Origin: Flavobacteriales bacterium
GTDB taxonomy: Bacteria; Bacteroidota; Bacteroidia; UBA10329
NCBI GenBank assembly: GCA_018402015.1
Contig: JAGYJL010000027.1
Span: 1 to 33,674 of the forward strand
Direction: 5' to 3'
DNA: 33,674 nucleotides
In this document: positions 1 through 8,758 of the stretch, in pieces
Layout of the letters: every line of letters begins with the position of its first letter
How positions within the stretch are numbered: the first letter of the stretch is position 1
The notes under the pieces: generated by a model
Databases searched by the model: none
What the model saw: the letters and a program-made list of their open reading frames with translations, nothing else
What the model was told of the DNA's origin: nothing
Made by a program: the position numbers and the translations under genes

Positions 1-1365
1 TTCTAAACTCAGACTTCCCTTGGTAGGTAGCTGCTGCTTACTGAACAATTCTCTGCCTCTTAGGTCGAGCACACGCACGTCAATGGGAAACTCGTTAGAG
101 AATTGAACGGAACCTGTTGAAACAGGATTTGGGAACAAGGCAATGCTCGAACCTTGCTCCGCCACTTCATTCACCCCAACATTGGATGAGCAGAATTCGG
201 CCATACCGTCAAACCAGAGTTTTGAAAGAAAAATGGATGGTTGCGCGCAAGCAAAATGGCTGATCATTGTATCACGCTCAACCACCTCTATATCCACCGC
301 GCCTGCCGCCATCATGTACTCAGAAGCCACAACTGTATTGATGTACGATACCTGCTCATCGCTTCTGCAATAGTTGAATAATACTGGCGCTTCTGGAATC
401 CATTCGTATACATCATTGTCTTTCAAAGCTAGGTATGCCGGATGTGTTGTATCCGAAAAAAACGCATCCGCGTATGCTGGTTGAATGATGTCTCTCGGAA
501 CCGCTGGCATCACTTGATCTACCTCCCACATATCGTTATCTCCCTGAAGCAATGGAAGGAGTATTTCGTCATAAGGCGGAACGAATATCTGCTGAATGCT
601 ATCGTACAGGTTTCCGTATACATGCTGGTACGATTGAATAAGATATGGCAAGTATCCAGGAACAGAATATGGTTCGAAAGAAGCTACCATATCCAATTGA
701 GTACCAGAAAGGTCATAGGCACCAGCACCTGGTGCAGAAGCAGTTACCGTAAACTCACCATTCAATTCTTCCTGAATCATTCGGTGAGTACCCATTGTGG
801 CATGTCCACCTTGTGAATAACCCATTATGAAAAGTTGACCGTTAAGTCCGAGTCCTTCCTGCTCGCAGATGGTACGGCAAACTCGCATGATATCGATGCT
901 GGCTGTAGCCTGCGATTCCGTATGCTGATATGGATGAATTCCGGGACTGTTTCCGAGACCAATGTAATCTGGCATCACCATGGCGTAGCCGCTAGTTGCC
1001 GCAATTACCCCAAGCTGCCACTCATCCTGCAAATAATAAAAGGTTTGCGTCTTCTTGAGCTTGGTTCCATGCAAATAGGCCATCATTGGCATAGCGCAAC
1101 TTGTATCTATGTTCGGAATCATAACTAGACCAGAAGCCGTGGTTGTTGAGCCATCGACATCTGGCGTTTCATAAACAACGCGATGAACTGCCACATCATA
1201 ATCGATAGGTAACAGACCGCTGGGAAGACCGTTTAGGGTGATAATGCTATCTATTGCATCGTAGCCAAGATTCAGTACTACCGTGTCTTCAACAATAGTA
1301 CCCTGAGCTTTTGCTAACTGAGCACTGAAAATCAGCGCGATAAAAAGGATGGTGGAATTCTTCAT
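1..1365 (-). CDS. Secreted alpha/beta hydrolase (secretory-lipase-like) with T9SS sorting domain, 3' end outside window
   Basis: The frame is open from ATG at 1365 to base 1 (455 codons, no stop), so the gene runs off the left edge. Residues 1-21 form a signal peptide ending AKAQ. The hydrolase core has a nucleophile elbow GYSQGGH with Ser184, a likely acid Asp336 in CRSDEQ and a likely His370 in ISHFAC. This layout resembles secretory lipases and related esterases. From about residue 405 the motif ALFPNPVS begins a T9SS type A sorting domain, so the enzyme is probably released or anchored at the cell surface. The frame crosses a run of seven A (plus strand, near 456-462) without a break. It is divergent from the gene at 1473. 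Substrate is unknown; a lipid or other ester is an inference from the fold. Confidence 0.85.
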   Translation of the reverse strand, partial: MKNSTILFIALIFSAQLAKAQGTIVEDTVVLNLGYDAIDSIITLNGLPSGLLPIDYDVAVHRVVYETPDVDGSTTTASGLVMIPNIDTSCAMPMMAYLHGTKLKKTQTFYYLQDEWQLGVIAATSGYAMVMPDYIGLGNSPGIHPYQHTESQATASIDIMRVCRTICEQEGLGLNGQLFIMGYSQGGHATMGTHRMIQEELNGEFTVTASAPGAGAYDLSGTQLDMVASFEPYSVPGYLPYLIQSYQHVYGNLYDSIQQIFVPPYDEILLPLLQGDNDMWEVDQVMPAVPRDIIQPAYADAFFSDTTHPAYLALKDNDVYEWIPEAPVLFNYCRSDEQVSYINTVVASEYMMAAGAVDIEVVERDTMISHFACAQPSIFLSKLWFDGMAEFCSSNVGVNEVAEQGSSIALFPNPVSTGSVQFSNEFPIDVRVLDLRGRELFSKQQLPTKGSLSLE

Positions 1366-1372
1366 ATGGTAA

Positions 1373-1407
1373 ATATATCTAAAAGCAATGCATGCATTTA
1401 GATATAT
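1373..1407. promoter_or_regulatory. Perfect 11-bp inverted repeat in a divergent promoter region
   Basis: Bases 1373-1383 (ATATATCTAAA) are the exact reverse complement of 1397-1407, around a 13-base centre that itself contains the palindrome TGCATGCA. The element lies between the divergent starts at 1365 (minus) and 1473 (plus). It could be an operator for both genes or a structured leader of the minus-strand gene. No regulator that would bind it can be named. Confidence 0.45.
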
Positions 1408-1472
1408 AAGACAACGGCATAATAATGTTTGTTCAACCGTTATCTTCGACATTCCAACCAATAACCAAACCC

Positions 1473-2540
1473 ATGAATAAAAAGCTACTTTTTACTGCCT
1501 TTGCATCATTTGTTGCTGTTTCTCAAGCATTTGCGCAAATAACCTTACTGAGCACCGATATGACCTCCATTGGTGACTACATTGAAAGATATACGGATAC
1601 GATTCCTACCTACGGGCCAGGAGCTTCTGGACCTGGAGTTACATGGGATTTTTCGGCTGCGGTAAACGATACCATTGCCATTACGAATGTAGTTACCGTG
1701 GCTTCGACTGGATGGGCTGGTACTTTCGGTAGTTCTGATTATGCTATGCAGGGTGTAACCGATTCTTACCTGTTCTTTACACATGATGCTAATAGCCTTA
1801 CAACCACTGGTGCGGCTGGCGACCTTTTGAACAACGGAGACCAGATAGAATCTCCTTTCTCAGACCCATTGATCCTACATCAGTTTCCACGAACCTATGG
1901 AAGTCATTTTGATGATACCTATGCATTCATCACAGAAGCTTCTGGTGCTGGTTTGCCTACACCCATTCCGGTTTATAGAATCAAGTTAACCCACACTGGA
2001 CACGTGTACGACACGACTGATGCCTATGGAACCTTGATAACACCAACTGGCACTTACGATGCACTGCGTGTTAAATCGGTAGACTTCACTACTGATGTCA
2101 TTGAAATCAAACTCTTTGCGTTCTCTCAGTGGTCGGTGTTCAGCACTTCTGTCGACACATCGGTGTCTTATTCTTGGCACGCCAAGGAAGAGAAATTGGC
2201 CATTGCCGAATTCGCTTACGATAGTATCGGAAACCCTGCACGGTTCACCTACTCTTCTGTACCTCCGGTAGTAACCACTGGAATTGCACAGGCTGATGAA
2301 AATTCAAGCGTGGTCATCTATCCTCAACCTGCAATAGACCAGCTTTGTATGGCTTCTGAAAAGCCACTTTCCAATGCTTATGCTCAGATCTTCAGTATGG
2401 ATGGTAAAATGGTATTGAACAACCGAGTAAATGGCACTTGTTTGAATGTATCTGAACTGCGATCTGGAATGTACATCTTGCGCATTGCTTCACTTGATGG
2501 CAAAGAGTTGATGTCACCGAGAAAATTCGTTAAAGAATGA
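1473..2540 (+). CDS. Unknown secreted protein with T9SS type A sorting domain
   Basis: This is a 355-residue protein when started at ATG 1473. That start is preferred over 1425 because it begins directly with a signal peptide (MNKKLLFT...AFAQ, about 22 residues). The body is a beta-rich extracellular sequence with many Thr, Ser, Asp and Tyr and no catalytic motif that I recognise. The last 75 or so residues (VVIYPQPA, then ELRSGMYILRI and a basic FVKE end) are a T9SS type A sorting domain, so export to the surface or medium is likely. The gene is divergent from the lipase-like gene and convergent with the DUF3089 gene, 90 bases apart. Function unknown. Confidence 0.85.
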   Translation: MNKKLLFTAFASFVAVSQAFAQITLLSTDMTSIGDYIERYTDTIPTYGPGASGPGVTWDFSAAVNDTIAITNVVTVASTGWAGTFGSSDYAMQGVTDSYLFFTHDANSLTTTGAAGDLLNNGDQIESPFSDPLILHQFPRTYGSHFDDTYAFITEASGAGLPTPIPVYRIKLTHTGHVYDTTDAYGTLITPTGTYDALRVKSVDFTTDVIEIKLFAFSQWSVFSTSVDTSVSYSWHAKEEKLAIAEFAYDSIGNPARFTYSSVPPVVTTGIAQADENSSVVIYPQPAIDQLCMASEKPLSNAYAQIFSMDGKMVLNNRVNGTCLNVSELRSGMYILRIASLDGKELMSPRKFVKE

Positions 2541-2630
2541 GCAAAAGACTGCCTCTGACATTCAGAGCTGATTGATGTAGAATTTGGCATCAGTCAGGTC
2601 TAGAATGCTAGTTCCTTATTTGTAGAATAT

Positions 2631-3632
2631 TCAGTTCTCCTTGAGGTAAGCGTCTATTCGCTGCTGCACGTTTTCTCTGATGCTATGGTAAAAGAGACCA
2701 TAGTCGGCCACGTGTAGATTCTTCCACATTCTGAACCAAGGAGCCTTCGTTTCTACCCAAAGCACCTTGCCACCCACGTCCGCAATACGAGCTGACATTT
2801 TTCTCGAAAATCGCCTTTTAGCGTTAAGTACCACCGTGCCAGTATAATCTTCAACTGTGATCTTAGCAGAATCCATGGTCCATGTAAGTGGATTGACGCT
2901 TTGCGTACTTCGATACCAATATCCAGAAGGTTGAAATCCTTCTCTGTAACTCATCCAGGAAATGTAGCAACCTGTTTCCGTGGGAGAAGCGCACATCTTC
3001 AAATTTGTGTACATGGAATCATTTATCTGGAATCCGATGACATAGGCCGCAACCATCTGCTCTTTTAACTCTGTGGTATCTATCATTTCCCGTAAGAGCC
3101 TACGTGTATGATGCGTCCCCTGACTGTGTCCAGCTATGATAAACGGCCTACCATTATTGTAATTATCCATGTAGTGTTGGAAAGAGCGTTTCACGTCCTG
3201 ATAAGCCAGATTCAGTGCGCTATCGCCATCGGCATTTGCTTCGTAGAAAACCTTTACAACTGCTTGCCGATAACGTGGGGCGTAAATTCTACAACTTTTA
3301 TTGAATACACTTGCTTGCAACCTTACCGGATACTTATCCACCTTACCGTTGATTTTCTTCATATCAAGGCTGGCGTTCCACAATGGACCCTTCTGATAAA
3401 TGGTAGGATGGACATAGAATACGTCAACGTCCTTCAGACTATCACTCACCCATATCTCTCCTTTCGGAAGCGCATCAGCCGCATCTTCTCTGAACGGAAG
3501 TGCAGACCAATGTTCTTCTAGATCATAATTGGGTGCTTCGGGATGTGTTTCTTCTGCAAAGGTGGTCTTCTGCGCGTAAGTAGTTGCCACATGCACCGTA
3601 AGAAGTAAGACCAGTAGAAAGGCAGCGCGCAT
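2631..3632 (-). CDS. DUF3089-family alpha/beta-hydrolase-like exported protein
   Basis: This is a 333-residue protein. ATG at 3632 is chosen; the codon before it is TTG. A signal peptide of about 21 residues ends TTYAQ. The central part matches DUF3089 proteins: DVFYVHPTIY near residue 72, CRIYAPRYRQA near 114, and the nucleophile elbow AGHSQGT with Ser170. Later segments include AAYVIGFQIND and a Cys-containing block, CYISW. The substrate of this family is not established; an esterase or lipase role is inferred from the GHSQG elbow. Its start overlaps the stop of the upstream hydrolase as TGATG, indicating translational coupling and a shared transcript. No T9SS tail is present, so a periplasmic location is likely. 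Confidence 0.85.
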   Translation of the reverse strand: MRAAFLLVLLLTVHVATTYAQKTTFAEETHPEAPNYDLEEHWSALPFREDAADALPKGEIWVSDSLKDVDVFYVHPTIYQKGPLWNASLDMKKINGKVDKYPVRLQASVFNKSCRIYAPRYRQAVVKVFYEANADGDSALNLAYQDVKRSFQHYMDNYNNGRPFIIAGHSQGTHHTRRLLREMIDTTELKEQMVAAYVIGFQINDSMYTNLKMCASPTETGCYISWMSYREGFQPSGYWYRSTQSVNPLTWTMDSAKITVEDYTGTVVLNAKRRFSRKMSARIADVGGKVLWVETKAPWFRMWKNLHVADYGLFYHSIRENVQQRIDAYLKEN

Positions 3633-4135
3633 CAAGCTGTAGCTTCTTCCTCCTCCGTTAGGGCAATATCTTGTTGTATACGAGACACAAAACCCTCTAT
3701 GATTACCGTAGTGAGCAACGGATTGACCATATGATAAAGGTGTTCGCGGAAGAGATCTTTCTCGCCTTCATCGGTGATGTCGATTATCTGCGCGTGGCTG
3801 TTGTCGTAGATACGCTTAACATATTTGGCAACTGAATCGCGTTCACTTTTCAGGATCATCACAGGAATATCGTGCGACTCCATATTGGGCAAACGGGTCT
3901 GTTTGTCAAATGCCCTTGATTCGATAAGGGCCGAGTGCACCTGAATAGCAAATATCTTGGCTGGAAGTCGATTCAATGCCCTTTCAATTGGTATCCGATT
4001 AAGATGTGGCAATGAACCAAGCGTACTCATCAATTGAAGGATACGACCTTTAGTAGCTCTCCAAACACGGTCTCTAATGGCCGAATCTTTACTGATCGAC
4101 CATTCCGACATGCTGATGCCTCTGTTCCGGAACAC
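3632..4135 (-). pseudogene. C-terminal part of a frameshifted alpha/beta hydrolase
   Basis: This open frame (GTG at 4135) continues the protein begun at 5477 in another reading frame. It carries the C-terminal half of the hydrolase fold. ILKSERDSV holds a probable catalytic Asp, and FREHLYHMVNP holds a probable catalytic His. The preceding codon is TAG, and real homologous sequence continues upstream of it (AATEESFHS in the same frame), so 4135 is not a true start. The two pieces span 1846 bases, one more than a multiple of three, which agrees with a net indel. The stop overlaps the ATG of the DUF3089 gene. Either the gene is dead or the sequence contains errors; I favour errors because the changes sit in homopolymers. 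Confidence 0.7.
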
Positions 4136-4289
4136 CTACTTTTGAGTCGAATGGAATGATTCTTCTGTGGCAGCCAACAAATACTTCCCTCAGCAGGGCC
4201 CACTTGCCCTGATGGCAGTATCACGTTATCCATGGCAAACCAAGGAGTGCGTACTTTGCCTCTTCGCCAAAGAACGGATTGGCCCTATC

Positions 4290-5477
4290 CTACCCTTTCA
4301 GGTATTTCTTTACGCCTTCCAGTTTATCGAAATCACGCTCAATCATCAAGAAGTAGATGTTACCCATGCTATGATCGAAGAGATAAACCGGATGTCCTAG
4401 GTCTCCAAAATGCTTGATGGCGTGGTCGATATTTCGCACCACATGTTTCGAGTATTCCTTGATTGGCAGATCGCTAGGAACCGAGCCGTAATGCATGGCC
4501 GCAGCCAAATATTTCTTCGTTGGTATGGCCGTTAGAAGCCCATCGTACGAGTTGAGCCCTAGAAAACCGTGTACAAGAAGAATAACTGGTTTCTTGCTTT
4601 TAGCGAAATAGCTGTATGGTTTCGGTATATCTATCTTGATACGCGTGTCTCCGTAAGGCGTTTCGCGGTTCAGTTCTATTTGAGGCCATGTAAGGGCCTT
4701 ATCGTCTATGTAAACGTGTAGACGCTTCTCCACATTGGGCATGAAACGCAAGAAGCTAGGGCTTTCATCGTGCTTGCCCCAACGGTAATACAACCAGGCC
4801 AAAGCTCTCCGTTTCTCTGCCTTGGTGGCCAAAAACGCAATACGGCTGGTCTTCATAATGAAATGAGGAGTAAGGGTAAGCTCCTTCTCCTTCCTATCGT
4901 TCACAATGCAACCAATATCTTCAATATCGAAGGCTTCTGAGTAGCGCGTAATGCCTGCTACCCTACCTGCCGAATCGGTGGCTATGAACATATAGTCCAA
5001 GCCTTCCTTGTTGTTGTCCTTTAGGTACTTGGCCAACTTGCGATTCATCTCATCGCAGTACTTCTCCATGTCGTCTCTATCAAGACTACGGCCTAGAATC
5101 TGGTCCTTGTTGATCTTACCGGTGGCAAGCAACGTTTTAAGGAAACCTACGGCATCCATCACGCCTTTGAGTCCGCGTTGGCGCTTAAGCTTAGAGTTCA
5201 CAAAGGTGTACCGGATCATTTCCGGCTTGCTCAGCTTATCGTAATGTTCTAAAATGTACTGATACGCTCCAGATGGAGATGTACCATGCGAGAGCGCTGC
5301 CAGAAATTTCTCGCCCCTGCGCGTGGTCTCATTGGCTTGGGTTATGAAATCGAGTCCTACGGCTTCGTCAAACGCTTCTTTCTCTTTGAAATAGTGCGCT
5401 GTGGGTGCAGCATACGATGACACGAATGTGGGAACGATGGAATTATCCCGTTTCGTTTTCTGCTTTTCTTTCTTCAT
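4290..5477 (-). pseudogene. N-terminal part of a frameshifted alpha/beta hydrolase
   Basis: The first 395 residues from ATG 5477 have no signal peptide: a Lys-rich start, then a domain of unknown function. The hydrolase domain begins near residue 300, with the oxyanion-side motif LLVHGFLG and a nucleophile elbow LFDHSMGN. The usual first Gly of G-x-S-x-G is Asp here. The frame ends at TAG 4292-4290 right after KKYLKG. The same frame then continues NPFFGEEAKYALLG, and the next frame gives VILPSGQVGPAEG, so the protein clearly went on to the fragment at 3632-4135, about 615 residues in all. Removing one base from the CCC at 4293-4295 and adding one to the CCC at 4283-4285 (plus strand) reads LKGRIGANPFF. 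Probably a cytosolic hydrolase; substrate unknown. Confidence 0.7.
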
Positions 5478-5567
5478 CCTCTATCAACAACAATTTTCCG
5501 ATGCCTCAATTTGCGCAATCTACCCTACTGCATACTGACAATCGTCAGCAACGTTCCATGAATTAAA

Positions 5568-6038
5568 CTACGGCTGTGTAGCCAAGATCTTCTCAGCCTC
5601 TGCTATCCAAGCATCGGCACCTCCCTGAACATAACCTGTCTGGCCTAACTTGGCGAAGTTTATCTCGGAACCATCTTTTGATGGGTTGACAAACCAGATG
5701 GTAGGATAGCCACGAACTCCGAACATACGTTGGATGTTCATATTCTGTTCTCTTATCTCATCTGGCAAAGCTGTTCTTCTTGGAAAATCCAATTCCATAA
5801 GGACTACTTTCTCCTTTGCCCATTTCTCAAACTCTGGCTTAAAGAAAGCCTCTGCTTGCAAACGCTTACACCAACCACACCAGTCGCTACCAGTAAAGAA
5901 CAATAGCAGTGGTTTTTTCTCTGCAATAGCTTTATCTACTGCCTCCACCAGATTGGTATTCCAATTAAGATTGCTCTGTTCCTGCGCGCTTGCAGAAATT
6001 CCTACGGCCAAAAGGGCCATGATCAATAAATTCTTCAT
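5568..6038 (-). CDS. Periplasmic thioredoxin-family protein (CGWC)
   Basis: This is a 156-residue protein with a signal peptide of about 19 residues (ending ASAQ). The thioredoxin fold is plain: LLLFFTGSDW leading to the redox motif Cys54-Gly-Trp-Cys57, and the cis-proline loop GVRGYPT with Pro112. It belongs with the single-domain periplasmic thioredoxin/DUF255-like proteins common in Bacteroidota, which reduce or exchange disulfides of exported proteins or protect against oxidation. Many exported proteins in this window contain Cys, so partners are plausible, but none is shown. It sits alone between a hydrolase gene and an acyltransferase gene on the same strand, with 275 bases upstream. 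Confidence 0.9.
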   Translation of the reverse strand: MKNLLIMALLAVGISASAQEQSNLNWNTNLVEAVDKAIAEKKPLLLFFTGSDWCGWCKRLQAEAFFKPEFEKWAKEKVVLMELDFPRRTALPDEIREQNMNIQRMFGVRGYPTIWFVNPSKDGSEINFAKLGQTGYVQGGADAWIAEAEKILATQP

Positions 6039-6313
6039 GCTACGAAACTATTACTTTCTGAGATAACGCGTATCTGTATGCTCGTGTTGTTTTTCAGGTT
6101 CGGTAATTTTTATTGCAAACAGCGCTAAGGATCATCACAGTGAATGGCATTAACCAGTAAAGAAAAGCTCACATTGGCTTTTGGTGCGTGGAGTGTTCCT
6201 TTGCAATAAAATTATTGCTTCTCACAACGGTTCCATCGTTGTTTGAAAGATCCTTAATCGTTCTTATTTCAATCTTATGAACCGATCTGATTTTAGAATG
6301 ACAAAGACCTACC
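6039..6313. other. Intergenic region with two small inverted repeats
   Basis: No coding frame is supported here. Two perfect hairpins are visible: GCAATAA (6203-6209) with TTATTGC (6212-6218), and ACAACG (6224-6229) with CGTTGT (6237-6242). They lie downstream of the acyltransferase gene (minus strand) and about 165 bases or more upstream of the thioredoxin start. They could form weak transcription ends or operator sites. Neither is followed by a strong T run on the minus strand. Confidence 0.3.
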
Positions 6314-7000
6314 TCACTTCGGAACATTCCGTGCCATGCGGGCTTCCATATCGGTTATGACCGCCTTTTTAAAAGTTGTATCAGGTATGGCTTTCATCTG
6401 CCTTACATATTCTTGGATATTCAGCTTTTCTGCCTGTGCTCGAACACGTTTAAAGAGCTTTGGTAATCCTTGACCCGGAACCTGTATATGATGCAGGCCA
6501 CCGCTATACACGATCACCATTTCTCCGTCAGGAAGTACTTCAAGAATATCAGCAAGTCCGCCTCGGACGGTCATCGGATTGCCATCCTTATCCAATCCAT
6601 TGGCACGTCTCATTCTTCCTTCTGGTGCTATGATGACCACCGATTCGAGTTCAATGGCATTAAGGAAATTGTCCCAGGTCTCATCACGCTCTCGCGAAAT
6701 GGGAATCATTTTAGGAGCAACGTATTTGAGAAACCTACCAGCAATTGGTCGGTCCATGGTTACATCGGCACCTGGGGCAATGATCCTTCCCGCTATGCGC
6801 CAAAGCATTCGCCATGGAGCAACTCCAAGATACAATGGCTCAAAAAGACTTGTATGATTGAGCAGGGCGATGAGTTTAACACCTTTCCAAGGGTCTTCTT
6901 CATGGTTGTGCAACCACCTGTTCTCTACTTTGTAGAACGTTCTTGCGAATATCTTGATGCTGGCAAGTGCTAGGAAATTGGTAATCCGCTTAAGACGCAT
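6314..7000 (-). CDS. PlsC-like lysophospholipid acyltransferase family protein
   Basis: This is a 228-residue protein from ATG 7000. The acyltransferase block I is NHTSLFE, with His49 and Glu54, where the family normally has H-x4-D. The glycerophosphate-binding block is IAPEGRMRR (Glu127, Gly128, Arg129), a variant of the usual PEGTR. A hydrophobic N-terminal stretch (about residues 8-20) could lie against the membrane. Enzymes of this family transfer an acyl chain to 1-acylglycerol-3-phosphate or other lipid acceptors. The Glu in place of Asp and the long LDKDGNPMTVRG loop suggest a divergent subgroup whose acceptor may differ. It is downstream of and co-oriented with the regulator gene at 7048 (47 bases apart). 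Confidence 0.75.
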   Translation of the reverse strand: MRLKRITNFLALASIKIFARTFYKVENRWLHNHEEDPWKGVKLIALLNHTSLFEPLYLGVAPWRMLWRIAGRIIAPGADVTMDRPIAGRFLKYVAPKMIPISRERDETWDNFLNAIELESVVIIAPEGRMRRANGLDKDGNPMTVRGGLADILEVLPDGEMVIVYSGGLHHIQVPGQGLPKLFKRVRAQAEKLNIQEYVRQMKAIPDTTFKKAVITDMEARMARNVPK

Positions 7001-7047
7001 TTGCGAATATAATCCGTTGACCGTAAATGTAATCTGAGTTAGGTCAA

Positions 7048-7899
7048 CTAATCACCCACTACCAGCTTGTACCCTATTCCACGTACGTTAACGATGCGCA
7101 CGTTCGGGTCGGCTTCTAGTTTCTTTCTGAGTTTTGAAATGAACACATCCAAGGTTCTACCCACGTACGCACCTTCATCATCCCAAACCGTTCTCAGGAT
7201 TTCCTCGCGCTCTACCGTTTCGTTGGTTGTGTTCGAAAGCAGTTCAAGAAGATCTGCCTCTTTGCTAGTTAGTTCAATACGCTCATTTCCAATAGTCAGT
7301 TCCATTTTCCTTTTATTGAACTGGAATTCACCGATGCGCATTTCGTTTGGGTTACCACTGGAATTGAGCTGCCTTCTCCTAAGAAGAAAAATCAGTACCA
7401 GCAGCACAAGAATTGATGAAACCAGCAAAGCCAGCAGCACATATACTTCGCTGTAGTCTTCGGTACTGTCAAACTCTGCAACAGTTAAAACCGATTCTGG
7501 CCGCAGAATAGTGAGCAGCAATTCATAGCAGGCTTTAGGTTGTTCACGATTTCGGCAGGGAATTACGCTACTCTCGGCTGCGTTCACGTCCAATTCATAG
7601 CTATGCACCACCTCTTGGGTTTGGCACAAACGAAATTCCACAATGTAATGCGTGGCCAAGTTGGTTGCGGCCACCACACTGTCGATGATGGTTGCGGCTC
7701 CTTCTGGGTCAAGCGGAAATTCGGCATCAAACTGAACGCGATAACTATTTCCATCTTTTTCCACAGGCAACACCCGAGAAGTACTATCTCCTACACTCAG
7801 CAAAATCTGATGACCGATCATACGCATCGAAACCTCGGCATGCTGATTTCCTGCTACAGAGGTAATTTGCACCGACCAAAGTGTAATTGGCGGACACAA
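7048..7899 (-). CDS. Membrane-anchored one-component winged-helix regulator (N-terminus uncertain)
   Basis: The C-terminal part (about residues 188-283) is an OmpR/PhoB-type winged helix: ELTSKEADLLELL, then the recognition-helix region TLDVFISKLRKKL and wing VNVRGIGYKLV. A single strong transmembrane segment lies at about 152-173, and the first 150 residues would be periplasmic with no receiver domain. This is a ToxR-like layout: a sensor outside, DNA binding inside. The open frame starts only with TTG at 7899 and has an in-frame TGA 11 codons further upstream. A neighbouring frame immediately upstream (about 7960-7880) reads like a signal peptide (LKQVACAVIVRFLFVLINLVS). A single indel near 7870-7890 would join the two, so the true start is probably near 7960. 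Signal sensed is unknown. Confidence 0.75.
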   Translation of the reverse strand: MCPPITLWSVQITSVAGNQHAEVSMRMIGHQILLSVGDSTSRVLPVEKDGNSYRVQFDAEFPLDPEGAATIIDSVVAATNLATHYIVEFRLCQTQEVVHSYELDVNAAESSVIPCRNREQPKACYELLLTILRPESVLTVAEFDSTEDYSEVYVLLALLVSSILVLLVLIFLLRRRQLNSSGNPNEMRIGEFQFNKRKMELTIGNERIELTSKEADLLELLSNTTNETVEREEILRTVWDDEGAYVGRTLDVFISKLRKKLEADPNVRIVNVRGIGYKLVVGD

Positions 7900-8061
7900 G
7901 GTTGATAAGAACGAAAAGAAATCGGACGATCACAGCACAAGCTACCTGCTTTAACCGCTATAGCATCATGCTTTGTACTCATTTTTTACAATCATTTACA
8001 TTCGTTTTACGCACGAACCTTACATGCCACCTACTCTTTGCCCACGAACAAAACTTACGTC

Positions 8062-8612
8062 ATGAAAAAGATTCTGCTACTGACCTTGTTACCTTTTAAT
8101 ATCATTGCGCGAAACAGGAACCGACTGTTACACCCCCTTGCTCAAAGCATGGTATCATTCGCCTCATTGTAGAACACGGCAATGGGACCATCCGTAATTT
8201 ATCTAACCTACGTATAACAACAACAACGGCACAAACGAACACAATCTGACAGCTTCCATGAAACTCTATGGGGGCAGTTTTATGTGTCGCCATTTGCAAC
8301 AGGCGATTTCAGGGAAATTCACTGTTGAATTGGACGACAACGATTATGTAATACTGGGAGATGATATAATTGAAACTCCTCGATCGGAAAGAGGTTTTTG
8401 ACCCGCATCCATTTATAAACGGGTAAGCAAGTGTGAATTAAAAGAGAAAAAACACCCCTGTACCACTATCCCAGACCCTGAACACAACAGAAGATTTTAA
8501 AGTGAGCGGATGGATACGATTCACCATTGAACCCAAGTGTACTTTTGAGGAAATTCCGTTCGATATTATCAATGAGCTAGGGCAGTTGAGCATTCAGCAA
8601 TACCCAAATTGA
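8062..8612 (+). pseudogene. Small secreted protein, broken by several frameshifts
   Basis: ATG 8062 starts a signal-peptide-like sequence (MKKILLLTLLPFNIIA) that soon loses its frame. Later pieces are readable in different frames: ETGTDCYTPLLKAWYH near 8110-8160, FTVELDDNDYVILGDDI near 8315-8365, and a long final piece TPVPLSQTLNTTEDFKVSG through FEEIPFDIINELGQ ending IQQYPN at TGA 8610-8612. Together they suggest one exported protein of roughly 180 residues. I do not recognise the family. Whether the gene is dead or the sequence is faulty cannot be decided here; the tract around it shows the same kind of damage. Confidence 0.5.
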
Positions 8613-8758
8613 TAAGCGCAGCTGTGGCAACGGAGTAATTGGAATTGAAATAGTTCGACCGCATCATTGACCTTGAATATGGTCATTGCAATTGTTGAGG
8701 AAAGTCATTCCTATCCCATGTCTTGGTGAATACCTTGCTGAGATAATAACGGAGTGTC

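Noticed and set aside
143-1128. Three plus-strand ORFs at the left end
   Set aside because: A single open minus-strand frame with signal peptide, hydrolase motifs and T9SS tail covers the same bases.
2541-2630. Terminator between convergent genes
   Set aside because: The only inverted repeat (TGATTGATG with CATCAGTCA) has a mismatch and no T run, so it is too weak to call.
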